From contig NZ_AEGR01000052.1 in assembly GCF_000211835.1 (NCBI RefSeq), positions 124,001 through 188,000 on the forward strand: DNA of 64,000 nt, given 5' to 3'. Below are positions 10,084 through 18,069 of the stretch, piece by piece (the first letter of the stretch is position 1; the number at the start of each line of letters is the position of its first letter). The notes beneath the pieces are model-generated. The model was not told where the DNA came from. It did no database searches and was given only the letters and a program-made list of their open reading frames with translations. A program made the position numbers and the translations under genes. This stretch comes from Hylemonella gracilis ATCC 19624 (GTDB lineage Bacteria; Pseudomonadota; Gammaproteobacteria; Burkholderiales; Burkholderiaceae_C).

Positions 10084-10257
10084 GTGAAAGCAGTCATGAC
10101 AGCCCATGTGCTTGTAACCGACGGCCCCGGGCGTTCGCTGCAAGTGGTCGACTTGCCTGAGCCCGCCTTGCATGACGATGAACGGCTCGAGGAAGTCCAC
10201 GCGGCGGCGCGGGTGCCGGTCGGGCAGTTCGCCGGCGATTTGGATTCCTGGGCCTGA
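10084..10257 (+). pseudogene. Possible remnant of a zinc/quinone oxidoreductase N-terminus
   Basis: A short frame from GTG 10084 to TGA 10257 (57 residues) begins with KAVMTAHVLVTDGPG and continues with LQVVDLPEPALHDD and VHAA. This recalls the first strands of medium-chain alcohol dehydrogenases/quinone oxidoreductases (a KAV start, then GGPEVL-like, VxxPxP and VRVxAA). The rest of the enzyme is missing. It could be a degraded gene or chance; no other gene is seen in the 340-base gap 10040-10379. Confidence 0.25.
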
Positions 10258-10379
10258 GTCGTGCGGTGCTTTCGACACGGCGGCGCCTAGGCGCGGATGC
10301 TCAACAAAAGCGCCCCGCCTGTGCTGGCGATAATCGTGGACTGTTGTCCCTGTACACCGGCCCCTGGCCCCACAACCGC

Positions 10380-10763
10380 ATGTCCACCTTCACCAAGACC
10401 ATCCTCTTTACCGACACCGACGGCCGCGCGCGTTTCCGCGAGGAAAGCGTGCCGCTCACCCAGGGCACGCCGCAGTCCATGCTGTCGGAGGTCTACGCCA
10501 GCGGCGGCTACCAGCTGCGCATGAGCCCCGTGGGCTTTCGCAGCAGCTTCCACTGCACGGGCGCGCCGCAGTGGTGCTTCATCCTCGGCGGGCAGATGGA
10601 GATCGGCCTGCAAGACGGTAGCTCGCGCATCTTCAAGCCGGGCGAGCATTTCTATTCTGCGGACCTGCTGCCCGAGGGCGCGACCTTCGACGCCAAAGTG
10701 CATGGTCATTGGAGCCGCCAGGTGGGCGACCAGCCGCTGTACACGCTGTTCGTGCGGGGATGA
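10380..10763 (+). CDS. Small cupin-domain protein
   Basis: A 127-residue single-domain protein with a cupin/jelly-roll look. A first motif region is SPVGFRSSFHCTGAPQWCFILGGQMEI and a second is GSSRIFKPGEHFYSADLLPEGATF. The usual metal-binding His set is incomplete (His in SSFHCTG only, with an HFY later), so metal binding is uncertain. The ATG at 10380 (MSTFTKTILFTDTDG) is preferred over an upstream start at 10266 that would run into unrelated sequence. The stop overlaps the ATG of the following dioxygenase (ATGA), indicating coupled translation. The function is unknown; it may bind a small acid or act in the same step as its partner. Confidence 0.72.
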   Translation: MSTFTKTILFTDTDGRARFREESVPLTQGTPQSMLSEVYASGGYQLRMSPVGFRSSFHCTGAPQWCFILGGQMEIGLQDGSSRIFKPGEHFYSADLLPEGATFDAKVHGHWSRQVGDQPLYTLFVRG

Positions 10764-11629
10764 TGGACTCGGAACCCGCCGCGTCGGCACTCTCGCTGGT
10801 GCCTCCAATCGTGCCTCCACTTGCGCCCTCATTGGCGCGTCCAATGACGCCACCGGGTGCCGCCGCTGGTGCTGCTGACACGCGACTCCTCGCCGAGGCG
10901 CGTGCGGCCCTCACGCGCGACGGTTGTGTCTTCTGGCCCGCAGCGCACACCGCCCCGCTGTTGGCGGGCCTCACGGGTTTCACCGACCGCGAATGGACGG
11001 CGTTCCAGGACAGTTGGAATCGCCTGGAGCGCGACCGCTACATGGCCGATGGCGGCCGCTACCGCGAGCGACGGCACGCGACCTTCAGCGCCTCGGCCTC
11101 GGGGCCCGTGCGCCAAGAGCCGCACCGCCCGCATTACCAAAGCCGCGCCTACAACCCGCTCAACGGCGGCATTGCCCGCCACTTCGCGCCGGTGGAGCCC
11201 AGCATCGCGCAAGGCCCGGTGCTCGGCGCGGTGCTGTCCTGCTGCCGTGACTTGTTTGGCGGGCTCGCGCCCGCGCGGGCCTGGCACATCGAAGTGCACC
11301 AGTTCCGCATTGACGCGGCCCGCAGCGGCGCCACGCCCACGCCCGAAGGGGTGCACCGCGACGGCGTGGATTTCGTTTGGATGATGTTGGTCCAGCGGCG
11401 CAACATCCAGGGCGGTGAGACCCGCATCCGTGATCAGGCGGGCGAGACCCTGGCGCGCTTCACGCTGGCCGATCCTTTCGACGCGGCCCTCGTCGACGAC
11501 GCGCGAGTGCTCCACGGCGTGACCCCCGTGACACCCCTGGACCCCAGCCAGCCAGCCTGGCGCGACGTGCTGGTGGTCACCTTCGCGGCCAACCCGCCGG
11601 AGCAGGGGCCTGACCCGAGCGCCAGCTGA
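10760..11629 (+). CDS. 2-oxoglutarate/Fe(II)-dependent dioxygenase (2OG-Fe_dioxy family)
   Basis: A 289-residue oxygenase that should couple 2-oxoglutarate decarboxylation to hydroxylation of an unknown substrate. The family hallmarks are YNPLNGGIARHFAP-like sequence, the first iron ligands H-x-D in GVHRDGVDFV, the LVxRxNxxGGETxI strand (QRRNIQGGETRI), a distal His in VLHGVTPV and an Arg in the closing AWRDVLVVTF. This matches the family related to amino-acid hydroxylases such as isoleucine dioxygenase. The first ~35 residues are a Pro/Ala-rich tail unlike the fold. The gene overlaps the cupin gene by four bases. The substrate may be a free amino acid, by analogy only. Confidence 0.82.
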   Translation: MMDSEPAASALSLVPPIVPPLAPSLARPMTPPGAAAGAADTRLLAEARAALTRDGCVFWPAAHTAPLLAGLTGFTDREWTAFQDSWNRLERDRYMADGGRYRERRHATFSASASGPVRQEPHRPHYQSRAYNPLNGGIARHFAPVEPSIAQGPVLGAVLSCCRDLFGGLAPARAWHIEVHQFRIDAARSGATPTPEGVHRDGVDFVWMMLVQRRNIQGGETRIRDQAGETLARFTLADPFDAALVDDARVLHGVTPVTPLDPSQPAWRDVLVVTFAANPPEQGPDPSAS

Positions 11630-11656
11630 GCCAGAACCTGAGCCAGAACCTGAGCC
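11627..11656 (+). repeat. 12-base tandem repeat over the stop codon
   Basis: TGAGCCAGAACC occurs twice in tandem (11627-11638 and 11639-11650), followed by a partial third copy. The first TGA is the stop codon of the dioxygenase and the second copy keeps a TGA in the same frame. It is probably a slipped-strand duplication. Confidence 0.75.
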
Positions 11657-11713
11657 CAGCGGGCGGGCCTGGGCCGGGGAGCTTGGGCTTCTAAGGATGA
11701 TTTCGTCATAAAC

Positions 11714-11728
11714 AAGCAATTTTTAATT
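11714..11728 (+). promoter_or_regulatory. Putative sulfur-regulon motif upstream of the TauD-like gene
   Basis: The motif AAGCAATT-N3-AATT lies 60 bases before the start of the TauD-like dioxygenase, in a locally AT-rich stretch. The same motif, with the same spacing, occurs upstream of the SsuA-like gene at 46713-46727. Both genes are of the sulfonate-sulfur type, so this is a candidate site for a CysB/Cbl/SsuR-like LysR activator. The match is seen; the regulator is inferred. Confidence 0.45.
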
Positions 11729-11788
11729 CGTTCCCAATGGGATTGAGCATGCCTACAGTGCGAGCCTTCATCGCATTGCAGTCACGCC

Positions 11789-12709
11789 ATGAGTCTCTCC
11801 GCCGCCGTGGACCGGCCCGCACCGGCCCCCACGCCTGTCCGCCAGAACATCGACATTCGCCCGCTTCACGCGCAGGCCGGGCGCAGCCGCCTGGGCGCCG
11901 AGGTGCTGGGCCTGGACTTGTCGAAGCCGCTGGCCGATGCGGATTTCCGCCGCATCCACCAGGCGCATCTGGACCACCATGTGCTGGTCTTTCGCGATCT
12001 GCGCATCACGCCAGCGCAGCAGGTGGAGTTCAGCCGCCGCTTCGGGCCTTTGCAAATCCATGTGCTGAGCCAGTTCGCCTTGGCTGGACATCCGGAAATC
12101 CTGATCGTCTCCAACATCAAGGAAAACGGCCAGCCCATCGGCCTGGGTGACGCCGGGCACTACTGGCACTCGGACCTCTCTTACGTCGAAAAGCCAAGCC
12201 TGGGTTCCATGCTGCACGCGCAGGAACTGCCAGCCGAGGGGGGCGATACGCTGTTCGCCGACCAGCACGCGGCCTATGAAGCGCTGCCGGAAAAGACCAA
12301 GCAGCGCATCGCGCATCTGCGGGCCGAGCATTCCTACCTCTGCAAGTACGAGGAACTGCGCGCGCGCAGCCCTTGGCGGCCCAAGCTCACCCCCGAGCAG
12401 ATCGCCAAGGTGCCGCCGCATGTTCACCCCGTGGTGCGCACGCACCCCGAGACCGGCCGCCAGGCGCTGTTCGTCAGCGAGCATTTCACGACCCGCATCG
12501 TCGGCCTGCCCGAGGATGAAAGCCGCGCGCTGCTGGACGAGCTGTTCACGCACAGCACCCGCGACGAGTTCGTCTACCGCCACCGCTGGCAAGCGCACGA
12601 CATGGTGTTCTGGGACAACCGTTCCGTCATGCACCTGGCGGCAGGCACGCCCGAGCACCTGCGCCGCAAGCTCTACCGCACCACCATCGAAGGTGACATC
12701 GTTTTCTGA
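11789..12709 (+). CDS. TauD/TfdA family dioxygenase
   Basis: Iron- and 2-oxoglutarate-dependent dioxygenase of 306 residues. In TauD such enzymes hydroxylate taurine so that sulfite is released; TfdA relatives act on other acids. The 2-His-1-carboxylate iron site is visible: His127 and Asp129 in GHYWHSDLSY, and His282 in RSVMHLAAG. Arg297 (LYRTTIEGD) should bind 2-oxoglutarate. It is followed after 32 bases by a complete sulfonate/taurine-type ABC importer on the same strand, which strongly suggests sulfur release from an imported sulfonate or sulfate ester. TauD itself is about 283 residues and I cannot tell taurine from another alkylsulfonate, so no gene symbol is given. Confidence 0.85.
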   Translation: MSLSAAVDRPAPAPTPVRQNIDIRPLHAQAGRSRLGAEVLGLDLSKPLADADFRRIHQAHLDHHVLVFRDLRITPAQQVEFSRRFGPLQIHVLSQFALAGHPEILIVSNIKENGQPIGLGDAGHYWHSDLSYVEKPSLGSMLHAQELPAEGGDTLFADQHAAYEALPEKTKQRIAHLRAEHSYLCKYEELRARSPWRPKLTPEQIAKVPPHVHPVVRTHPETGRQALFVSEHFTTRIVGLPEDESRALLDELFTHSTRDEFVYRHRWQAHDMVFWDNRSVMHLAAGTPEHLRRKLYRTTIEGDIVF

Positions 12710-12741
12710 CCCTCACGATTTCTGATTCCGCAAACAAGACC

Positions 12742-13764
12742 ATGAAGCAGTTTTTTCGCACCCCCATTTCCCTCCTGGCTGGCCTGGGCCTGCTGCTCGG
12801 CGCGACGGCCGCGCAGGCCGAGGGCAAGATCCGCGTCGCCCAGCAGTTCGGCATCGCCTACCTGATTCTGGACGTGGTGCAGGACCAGAAGCTGATCGAG
12901 AAGCACGGCAAGGCCCAGGGCTTGGACATCGAGGTCGAGTGGGCGCAGATTTCGGGCGCCACCGCCATGAACGAGGCCCTGCTGGCGGGTTCGCTGGACG
13001 TGGTGTCGGCTGGCGTGCCGCCCATGCTCACGCTGTGGGACCGCACCAAGGGCAAACAGAACGTCAAGGCCGTGGCCGCGCTGGGTGCCTTGCCCAATTA
13101 CCTGATCACGACCAACCCGAACATCAAGTCCCTGAAGGACTTCAGCGACAAGGACCGCATCGCCGTGCCCGCGGCGGGCACCGGCTTTCAGTCGCGCACC
13201 TTGCAGATTGAAACGGCCAAGCTCTTCGGCAAGGAGAACGCCAAGAAGTACGACGCCATCTCGGTCAGCTTGCCCCACCCGGACGCGACGGCCGCGCTGA
13301 TCGCGGGCGGCACGGAAATCAATTCGCACTTCTCCAGCGCGCCTTTCTATTACCAAGCGCTGGCGGGCAACCCCAAGGTGCGCAAGGTGCTGTCCAGCTA
13401 CGACATCTTGGGCGGGCCGGCCACCTTCAACGTGCTCTACAGCACGCAGAAGTTCCACGACGAGAACCCCAAGACCTACAAAGCCTTCTACGCCGCGCTG
13501 CGCGAGGCGGCTGAGTTCGTCCGCAAGGACAAGGCCGCTGGGACGGGTAAAGCAGCGGATGTTTTCATCCGCGTGCAGAAGTCCAAGCTGGACCCGGCCC
13601 TGGTGAAGAAAATCATCGAGGACCCGGAGAACGACTTCACCGTCAACCCGCAAAACACTTACATCTATGCCGACAAGCTGCACGCCATCGACGTGCTGAA
13701 GAACAAGGCGGCTTCCTGGAAGGACTATTTCTTCGAGGAAGCCTGGGCCCACCCGGGCAGCTGA
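12742..13764 (+). CDS. ABC transporter substrate-binding protein (TauA/SsuA/NMT1 type)
   Basis: Periplasmic binding protein of 340 residues with a signal peptide ending near residue 28 (GATAAQA^EGK). The first strands read IRVAQQFGIAYLILDVVQDQ, followed by the family region MNEALLAGSLDVVSAGVPPM that lines the ligand cleft. It heads an SBP–ATPase–permease set and lies directly behind the TauD-like dioxygenase, so a sulfonate or similar organosulfur ligand is likely. A close paralog is encoded at 25593-26588 without a transporter. The ligand cannot be fixed from sequence. Confidence 0.87.
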   Translation: MKQFFRTPISLLAGLGLLLGATAAQAEGKIRVAQQFGIAYLILDVVQDQKLIEKHGKAQGLDIEVEWAQISGATAMNEALLAGSLDVVSAGVPPMLTLWDRTKGKQNVKAVAALGALPNYLITTNPNIKSLKDFSDKDRIAVPAAGTGFQSRTLQIETAKLFGKENAKKYDAISVSLPHPDATAALIAGGTEINSHFSSAPFYYQALAGNPKVRKVLSSYDILGGPATFNVLYSTQKFHDENPKTYKAFYAALREAAEFVRKDKAAGTGKAADVFIRVQKSKLDPALVKKIIEDPENDFTVNPQNTYIYADKLHAIDVLKNKAASWKDYFFEEAWAHPGS

Positions 13765-13791
13765 GCCCGCGCTCGAACCAAGGTTGTGGAC

Positions 13792-14643
13792 ATGACTGGC
13801 GTGACACCTTTGCACCCTTCTCCCCTGCTCGCGGTCGATGGCGTGAGCCTCGAGTACCGCACGCCTGGCCGCGTGGTGCGCGCCACCCACCGCGTGAGTT
13901 TCGACGTGCATGCGGCGGACCGTTTCGTGCTGCTGGGCGCCTCGGGCTGCGGCAAGTCCACGCTGCTCAAGGCCGTGGCGGGTTTCATCGCGCCGGTGGA
14001 GGGCGAGATACGCCTGGATGGCGAGGTCGTGCAAGGGCCGGGTCCCGACCGCATCGTCGTCTTTCAGGAGTTTGACCAGCTGCCGCCCTGGAAGACCGTG
14101 CGGCAGAACGTGATGTTCCCTTTGCGCGCGACGCGCAAGCTGGGCCGCAAGGAAGCTGCCGAGCGGGCCGACCATTTTCTGGACAAGGTGGGCCTGTCGG
14201 CCTTCGCCGACGCCTACCCGCACCAGCTCTCCGGCGGCATGAAGCAGCGCGTGGCGATCGCCCGCGCGCTGGCCATGCAGCCTCGCGTGCTGCTGATGGA
14301 CGAACCGTTCGCGGCGCTGGATGCACTGACGCGCCGCAAGATGCAGGAGGAACTGCTGGCGCTGTGGGAGGGAGATGAAGCCGACGGGGGGCGCTTCACC
14401 TTGCTGTTCGTGACGCACTCGATCGAGGAGGCGCTGGTCGTGGGCAGCCGCATCGGCCTGCTGTCGCCGCACCCGGGCCGGGTGCGCGCCGAGATCAACA
14501 GCCATCAGTTCGACCTGCACAGCGCGGGCAGCCCGGAATTCCAGGCCGCGGCGCAGCGCATTCATGGCCTGCTGTTCGAGGCTCCGCAGCAATCCGCGGC
14601 GGAGCCCGCGTCCGCCGGTGCCCCGGCGCGGAGGTACGCATGA
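13792..14643 (+). CDS. ABC transporter ATP-binding protein (TauB/SsuB type)
   Basis: Cytoplasmic ATPase of 283 residues that powers the importer. It shows Walker A (LLGASGCGKSTLLKAV), the Q-loop (VVFQEFDQLPPW), the ABC signature LSGGMKQR and Walker B (RVLLMDEPFAALD), with the switch His in LLFVTHSIEEAL. ATG 13792 is favoured over GTG 13786 because AAGG (13780-13783) is well spaced from it. The stop overlaps the permease ATG by four bases. It belongs to the nitrate/sulfonate/taurine ATPase group. Confidence 0.9.
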   Translation: MTGVTPLHPSPLLAVDGVSLEYRTPGRVVRATHRVSFDVHAADRFVLLGASGCGKSTLLKAVAGFIAPVEGEIRLDGEVVQGPGPDRIVVFQEFDQLPPWKTVRQNVMFPLRATRKLGRKEAAERADHFLDKVGLSAFADAYPHQLSGGMKQRVAIARALAMQPRVLLMDEPFAALDALTRRKMQEELLALWEGDEADGGRFTLLFVTHSIEEALVVGSRIGLLSPHPGRVRAEINSHQFDLHSAGSPEFQAAAQRIHGLLFEAPQQSAAEPASAGAPARRYA

Positions 14644-15533
14644 GCACGCTCCCCGCTCCGTCCTCGCCTCCCGTGCGTCCCGAATACGAGCGCGCGCTGG
14701 AGCCCTTGACCTCGGTCACGGTTGAGCGCGTGCTGTCCTGGCCGCGCCGCCTGTGGGAAGAGGATTGGTTGCGCAAGGGGCTGATTCTTGCCCTGCTGGC
14801 GGCGCTGTGGGAGACCATCGCGCGCTGGCAAGACAACGAGCTGCTGCTGCCCACCTTCTTGCAGACCGCGCGCGCGCTGGTCGAGGGACTGGCCAGTGGC
14901 GAGCTGCTGGTGAAGCTGCGCATTTCGCTGGCGGTGTTGTTGCAGGGTTACGCCATCGGTGTGCTGGCCGCGCTGGCCCTGACCACCTTGGCCGTGTCCA
15001 CGCGCATCGGGCGCGACCTGCTGAGCACGCTGACCTCGATGTTCAACCCGCTGCCCGCCATCGCGCTCTTGCCGCTGGCCTTGTTGTGGTTCGGCCTGGG
15101 GCAGGGCAGTCTGGTCTTTGTGTTGGTGCACTCCGTGCTCTGGCCGTTGGCGCTCAACACCTACGCCGGGTTTCAAGGCGTGCCTGACACCTTGCGCATG
15201 GCGGGGCGCAACTACGGGCTGCACCAGCAATGGTTCGGTCTGCGCTACGTGCTGCACATCCTGCTGCCCGCGGCCCTGCCCGCCATCTTGTCGGGCTTGA
15301 AGATCGGCTGGGCCTTCGCCTGGCGCACGCTCATCGCCGCGGAGCTGGTGTTCGGCGCGTCCTCGGGCAAGGGCGGCCTGGGCTGGTACATCTTCCAGAA
15401 CCGCAACGAGCTCTACACCGACAAGGTGTTCGCGGGCTTGGCCATGGTGATCCTGATCGGCCTGCTGGTGGAAGGTTTGGGCTTTCAGACGCTCGAGCGT
15501 TTGACGGTGCGCCGCTGGGGCATGCAGCGCTGA
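14640..15533 (+). CDS. ABC transporter permease (TauC/SsuC type)
   Basis: Inner-membrane permease of 297 residues with about six helices after a hydrophilic N-terminal ~50 residues. The cytoplasmic coupling loop is recognisable (MAGRNYGLHQQWFGLRYVLHILLPAALPAILSG region, the EAA-like motif), as is the LPLALLWFGLGQGSLVFVL membrane segment. It overlaps the ATPase gene (ATGA) and completes the importer. The next gene begins 104 bases later, so the rhodanese probably has its own promoter or is read through. Confidence 0.9.
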   Translation: MSTLPAPSSPPVRPEYERALEPLTSVTVERVLSWPRRLWEEDWLRKGLILALLAALWETIARWQDNELLLPTFLQTARALVEGLASGELLVKLRISLAVLLQGYAIGVLAALALTTLAVSTRIGRDLLSTLTSMFNPLPAIALLPLALLWFGLGQGSLVFVLVHSVLWPLALNTYAGFQGVPDTLRMAGRNYGLHQQWFGLRYVLHILLPAALPAILSGLKIGWAFAWRTLIAAELVFGASSGKGGLGWYIFQNRNELYTDKVFAGLAMVILIGLLVEGLGFQTLERLTVRRWGMQR

Positions 15534-15637
15534 CCCTTGCAAATAGCGGCGCCGAATAAGAAACCAACTAAACAGTCGTTGGTGCCGCAGCCTTGAACTC
15601 ATAGAGTGACGGCCATCCCTCACCACCAGGAAACAAC

Positions 15638-16102
15638 ATGACGGTAGCTGAAGCGAGCAAGCTGGATGAACTGCTGGACGCCGCGCAGTCCGAGGCCCGG
15701 GCCGCGGGCTTGGGCTATGCCGGGGGCGTCAGCCCCCAGGAGGCTTGGGCCTTGCACCAAGCGGGCCTGGCGCGCATCGTGGACGTGCGAACGGCGGAAG
15801 AGCGCAAGTTCGTCGGTCACCCCCCGGGCACCGACCATGTGGCCTGGGCCACCGGCACCAGCATGACGCGCAACCCGCGCTTCGTGCGCGAGCTGGAAGC
15901 GAAGGTGGGCAAGGAGGCCAAGGTGCTGTTGCTGTGCCGCAGTGGCAAGCGTTCCGTGCTGGCCGCCGAGGCCGCGACGCAGGCCGGTTTCCCGCACGCT
16001 TTCAATATCCTGGAGGGCTTCGAAGGCGAGCTCGACCCGCTGGGGCATCGCGGCGCGGCGGATGGCTGGCGCTTTCACGGCCTGCCCTGGGTTCAGGACT
16101 GA
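15638..16102 (+). CDS. Rhodanese-like sulfurtransferase
   Basis: Single-domain rhodanese of 154 residues, about residues 30-135. It should carry sulfane sulfur as a persulfide on Cys100, in the active-site loop LLLCRSGKRS. The rhodanese-specific segment IVDVRTAEERKFVGHPPG is also present. An AGGA sequence precedes the ATG. It is followed after 22 bases by the EpsC gene and then by the encapsulin and cysteine desulfurase genes. Rhodaneses are known neighbours of family 2A encapsulins, so it may receive persulfide sulfur from, or deliver it to, the compartment. Which direction cannot be decided from sequence. Confidence 0.88.
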   Translation: MTVAEASKLDELLDAAQSEARAAGLGYAGGVSPQEAWALHQAGLARIVDVRTAEERKFVGHPPGTDHVAWATGTSMTRNPRFVRELEAKVGKEAKVLLLCRSGKRSVLAAEAATQAGFPHAFNILEGFEGELDPLGHRGAADGWRFHGLPWVQD

Positions 16103-16124
16103 GCCAGCATCGAGGCGAACCACC

Positions 16125-17078
16125 ATGAGCGCGCTTTTCGATACACGGCACATCGTCCAGGAGTTGGCCTCCGCGCGCCAGCGCTGGCGCGAGGCGCAGC
16201 GCCGTTCCACCGAACCCGGTGGGCGGGAGCTGCCGTCGCGCGAGGAGCTCAACCGCATTGTTTCCGGTCTGCGCGGCGTGCTGTTCCCGATGCGTCTGGG
16301 CCCCGCCGACCTGCGGCAGGAGAGCGAGGATTACTACGTCGGCCACACGCTCGACAGCCTCTTGCATGCCTTGCTGGCGCAGGTGCGTCTCGAGCTGCGC
16401 TTCGCCGCGCGCTTGCAGGCCGAGGTGAAGACCGAGCAGCTGGACGAACAGGCGCTGGACATCGTGCGCCAGTTCGCGCGCGCGCTGCCAGAAATCCGCC
16501 GCCTGTTGGACACCGACGTGCTGGCCGCGCATGCGGGCGACCCCGCGGCACGCAGCGTGGACGAGGTGCTGCTGTGCTACCCCGGCATCCTGGCCATGAT
16601 CCACCACCGCCTGGCGCACCAGTTCTACCGCTTGGGCGTGCCGCTGCTGGCACGCATCGTGGCCGAGCAGGCGCACAGCGAAACAGGCATCGACATCCAC
16701 CCCGGCGCCCGCATCGGCGAGAGCTTCTTCATCGATCACGGCACCGGCGTCGTGATCGGCGAGACCGCGGTCATCGGACGCAACGTCAAGGTCTACCAGG
16801 CGGTGACCCTGGGCGCCAAGAGTTTTCCCACCGACGCCCAGGGTGCTCCCATCAAGGGGCAGCCACGCCATCCCATCGTCGAGGACGACGTGGCCATCTA
16901 CGCGGGCGCGACCGTGTTGGGCCGCGTGACCCTTGGCCGGGGGGCCGTCATCGGCGGCAATGTGTGGATCACGCACGACGTGCCGCCAGGCGCCAGCGTG
17001 ACCCAGGCCCGCGTGCGCGACGCGCAGCGCGAGGAGGTGAGCGCGGGCTCCAGGCAGCCGACGCCGCTGCCCCATTGA
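16125..17078 (+). CDS. epsC: Serine O-acetyltransferase, EpsC/SrpH type
   Basis: Makes O-acetylserine from serine and acetyl-CoA, the carbon acceptor for sulfide in cysteine synthesis. It has 317 residues: a helical N-terminal domain at about 1-185 and a C-terminal left-handed beta-helix of hexapeptide repeats from about residue 190 (DIHPGARIGESFFIDHGTG, then VIGETAVIGRNVKVYQAV). The catalytic His/Asp pair fits the HPGARIG and DHGTG segments. It is longer than CysE (about 270) and of the EpsC subtype that commonly accompanies family 2A encapsulins. ATG 16125 is chosen since an earlier in-frame start lies inside the rhodanese gene. The encapsulin starts 46 bases on. Confidence 0.9.
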   Translation: MSALFDTRHIVQELASARQRWREAQRRSTEPGGRELPSREELNRIVSGLRGVLFPMRLGPADLRQESEDYYVGHTLDSLLHALLAQVRLELRFAARLQAEVKTEQLDEQALDIVRQFARALPEIRRLLDTDVLAAHAGDPAARSVDEVLLCYPGILAMIHHRLAHQFYRLGVPLLARIVAEQAHSETGIDIHPGARIGESFFIDHGTGVVIGETAVIGRNVKVYQAVTLGAKSFPTDAQGAPIKGQPRHPIVEDDVAIYAGATVLGRVTLGRGAVIGGNVWITHDVPPGASVTQARVRDAQREEVSAGSRQPTPLPH

Positions 17079-17124
17079 ACGAATCACACACGGACTTTTT
17101 CACCCACTCAACGGAGTTTTCCTG

Positions 17125-18057
17125 ATGGCAAGTAACACGACATCCCAACTGGCGCTGGGCGACCAAGGCGCACGCCAGCTGGCCAACGCGACCAAGACCG
17201 CGCCCACGCTGGAAACCGTCAGCCCACGTTGGCTGACCCACCTGCTGCAATGGACGCCGGTGGAAGCGGGCATCTACCGCCTGAACAAGGTGAAGAACGC
17301 CGACGAGGTGCGCGTCTCCTGCGCCAAGCGCGATGAGTCCGAGCTGCCCAGCACCTTCGTCGACTACGACGCGCCGGCGCGCGAGTATTTCCTCAACGCG
17401 GTGACCACGGTGCTGGATGTGCACACCCGCGTGTCCGACCTCTACAGCAGCCCGCATGACCAGATCAAGGAACAGCTGCGCCTGACGATCGAGATCATCA
17501 AGGAAAAGCAGGAAAGCGAACTCATCAACAACCCCGACTACGGGCTGCTGGCCAGCGTTGCGCCGCAGCAGATCGTCTACCCGCTGACGGGCGCGCCGAC
17601 GCCGGACGATCTGGACGAGCTGCTGACCAAGGTCTGGAAGGAGCCCGCCTTCTTCCTGACGCATCCGCTCGCGATCGCCGCCTTTGGCCGCGAATGCACG
17701 CGCCGTGGCGTGCCGCCGCCGACCGTGAGCCTGTTCGGTTCGCAGTTCCTGACCTGGCGCGGCATTCCGCTGATCCCGAGCGACAAGGTGCCCGTCGCCG
17801 ATGGCAAGACCAAGATCCTGCTGCTGCGGGTGGGCGAGAAGCGCCAGGGCGTGGTGGGGCTGTACCAGCCCGGCTTGGCGGGCGAGCAAAGCCCGGGCCT
17901 GTCGGTGCGCTTCATGGGCATCAACCGCAACGCGATCGCCTCGTACCTGATCTCGCTGTACTGCTCGCTGGTCGTGCAGACCGACGACGCCCTGGCGGTG
18001 CTGGAGGACGTGGAAGTCGGCAAGTACCACGAGTACCCCGACACCTACAAGCGATAA
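17125..18057 (+). CDS. srpI: Family 2A encapsulin shell protein (SrpI-like)
   Basis: HK97-fold protein of 310 residues that self-assembles into a closed icosahedral nanocompartment. I recognise it as SrpI-like from the conserved N-terminal arm ending in TLETVSPRWLTHLLQWTPVEAGIYRLN, the segment YDAPAREYFLNAVTTVLDVHTRVSDLYS, the E-loop/P-domain stretch QIKEQLRLTIEIIKEKQESE, and the closing VEVGKYHEYPDTYKR. It has no cyclic-nucleotide-binding insertion, so it is family 2A and not 2B. The cargo gene starts 12 bases downstream on the same strand, and EpsC and rhodanese lie upstream, the usual setting for sulfur-related encapsulins. An ACGGAG sequence precedes the ATG. There are no phage genes around, so it is not a viral capsid gene. 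Confidence 0.95.
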   Translation: MASNTTSQLALGDQGARQLANATKTAPTLETVSPRWLTHLLQWTPVEAGIYRLNKVKNADEVRVSCAKRDESELPSTFVDYDAPAREYFLNAVTTVLDVHTRVSDLYSSPHDQIKEQLRLTIEIIKEKQESELINNPDYGLLASVAPQQIVYPLTGAPTPDDLDELLTKVWKEPAFFLTHPLAIAAFGRECTRRGVPPPTVSLFGSQFLTWRGIPLIPSDKVPVADGKTKILLLRVGEKRQGVVGLYQPGLAGEQSPGLSVRFMGINRNAIASYLISLYCSLVVQTDDALAVLEDVEVGKYHEYPDTYKR

Positions 18058-18069
18058 GGCGGCGCGCAG

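Noticed and set aside
17125-18057. Shell gene as a prophage capsid
   Set aside because: No portal, terminase, tail or integrase genes lie nearby, and the neighbours are sulfur-metabolism genes with a desulfurase cargo.
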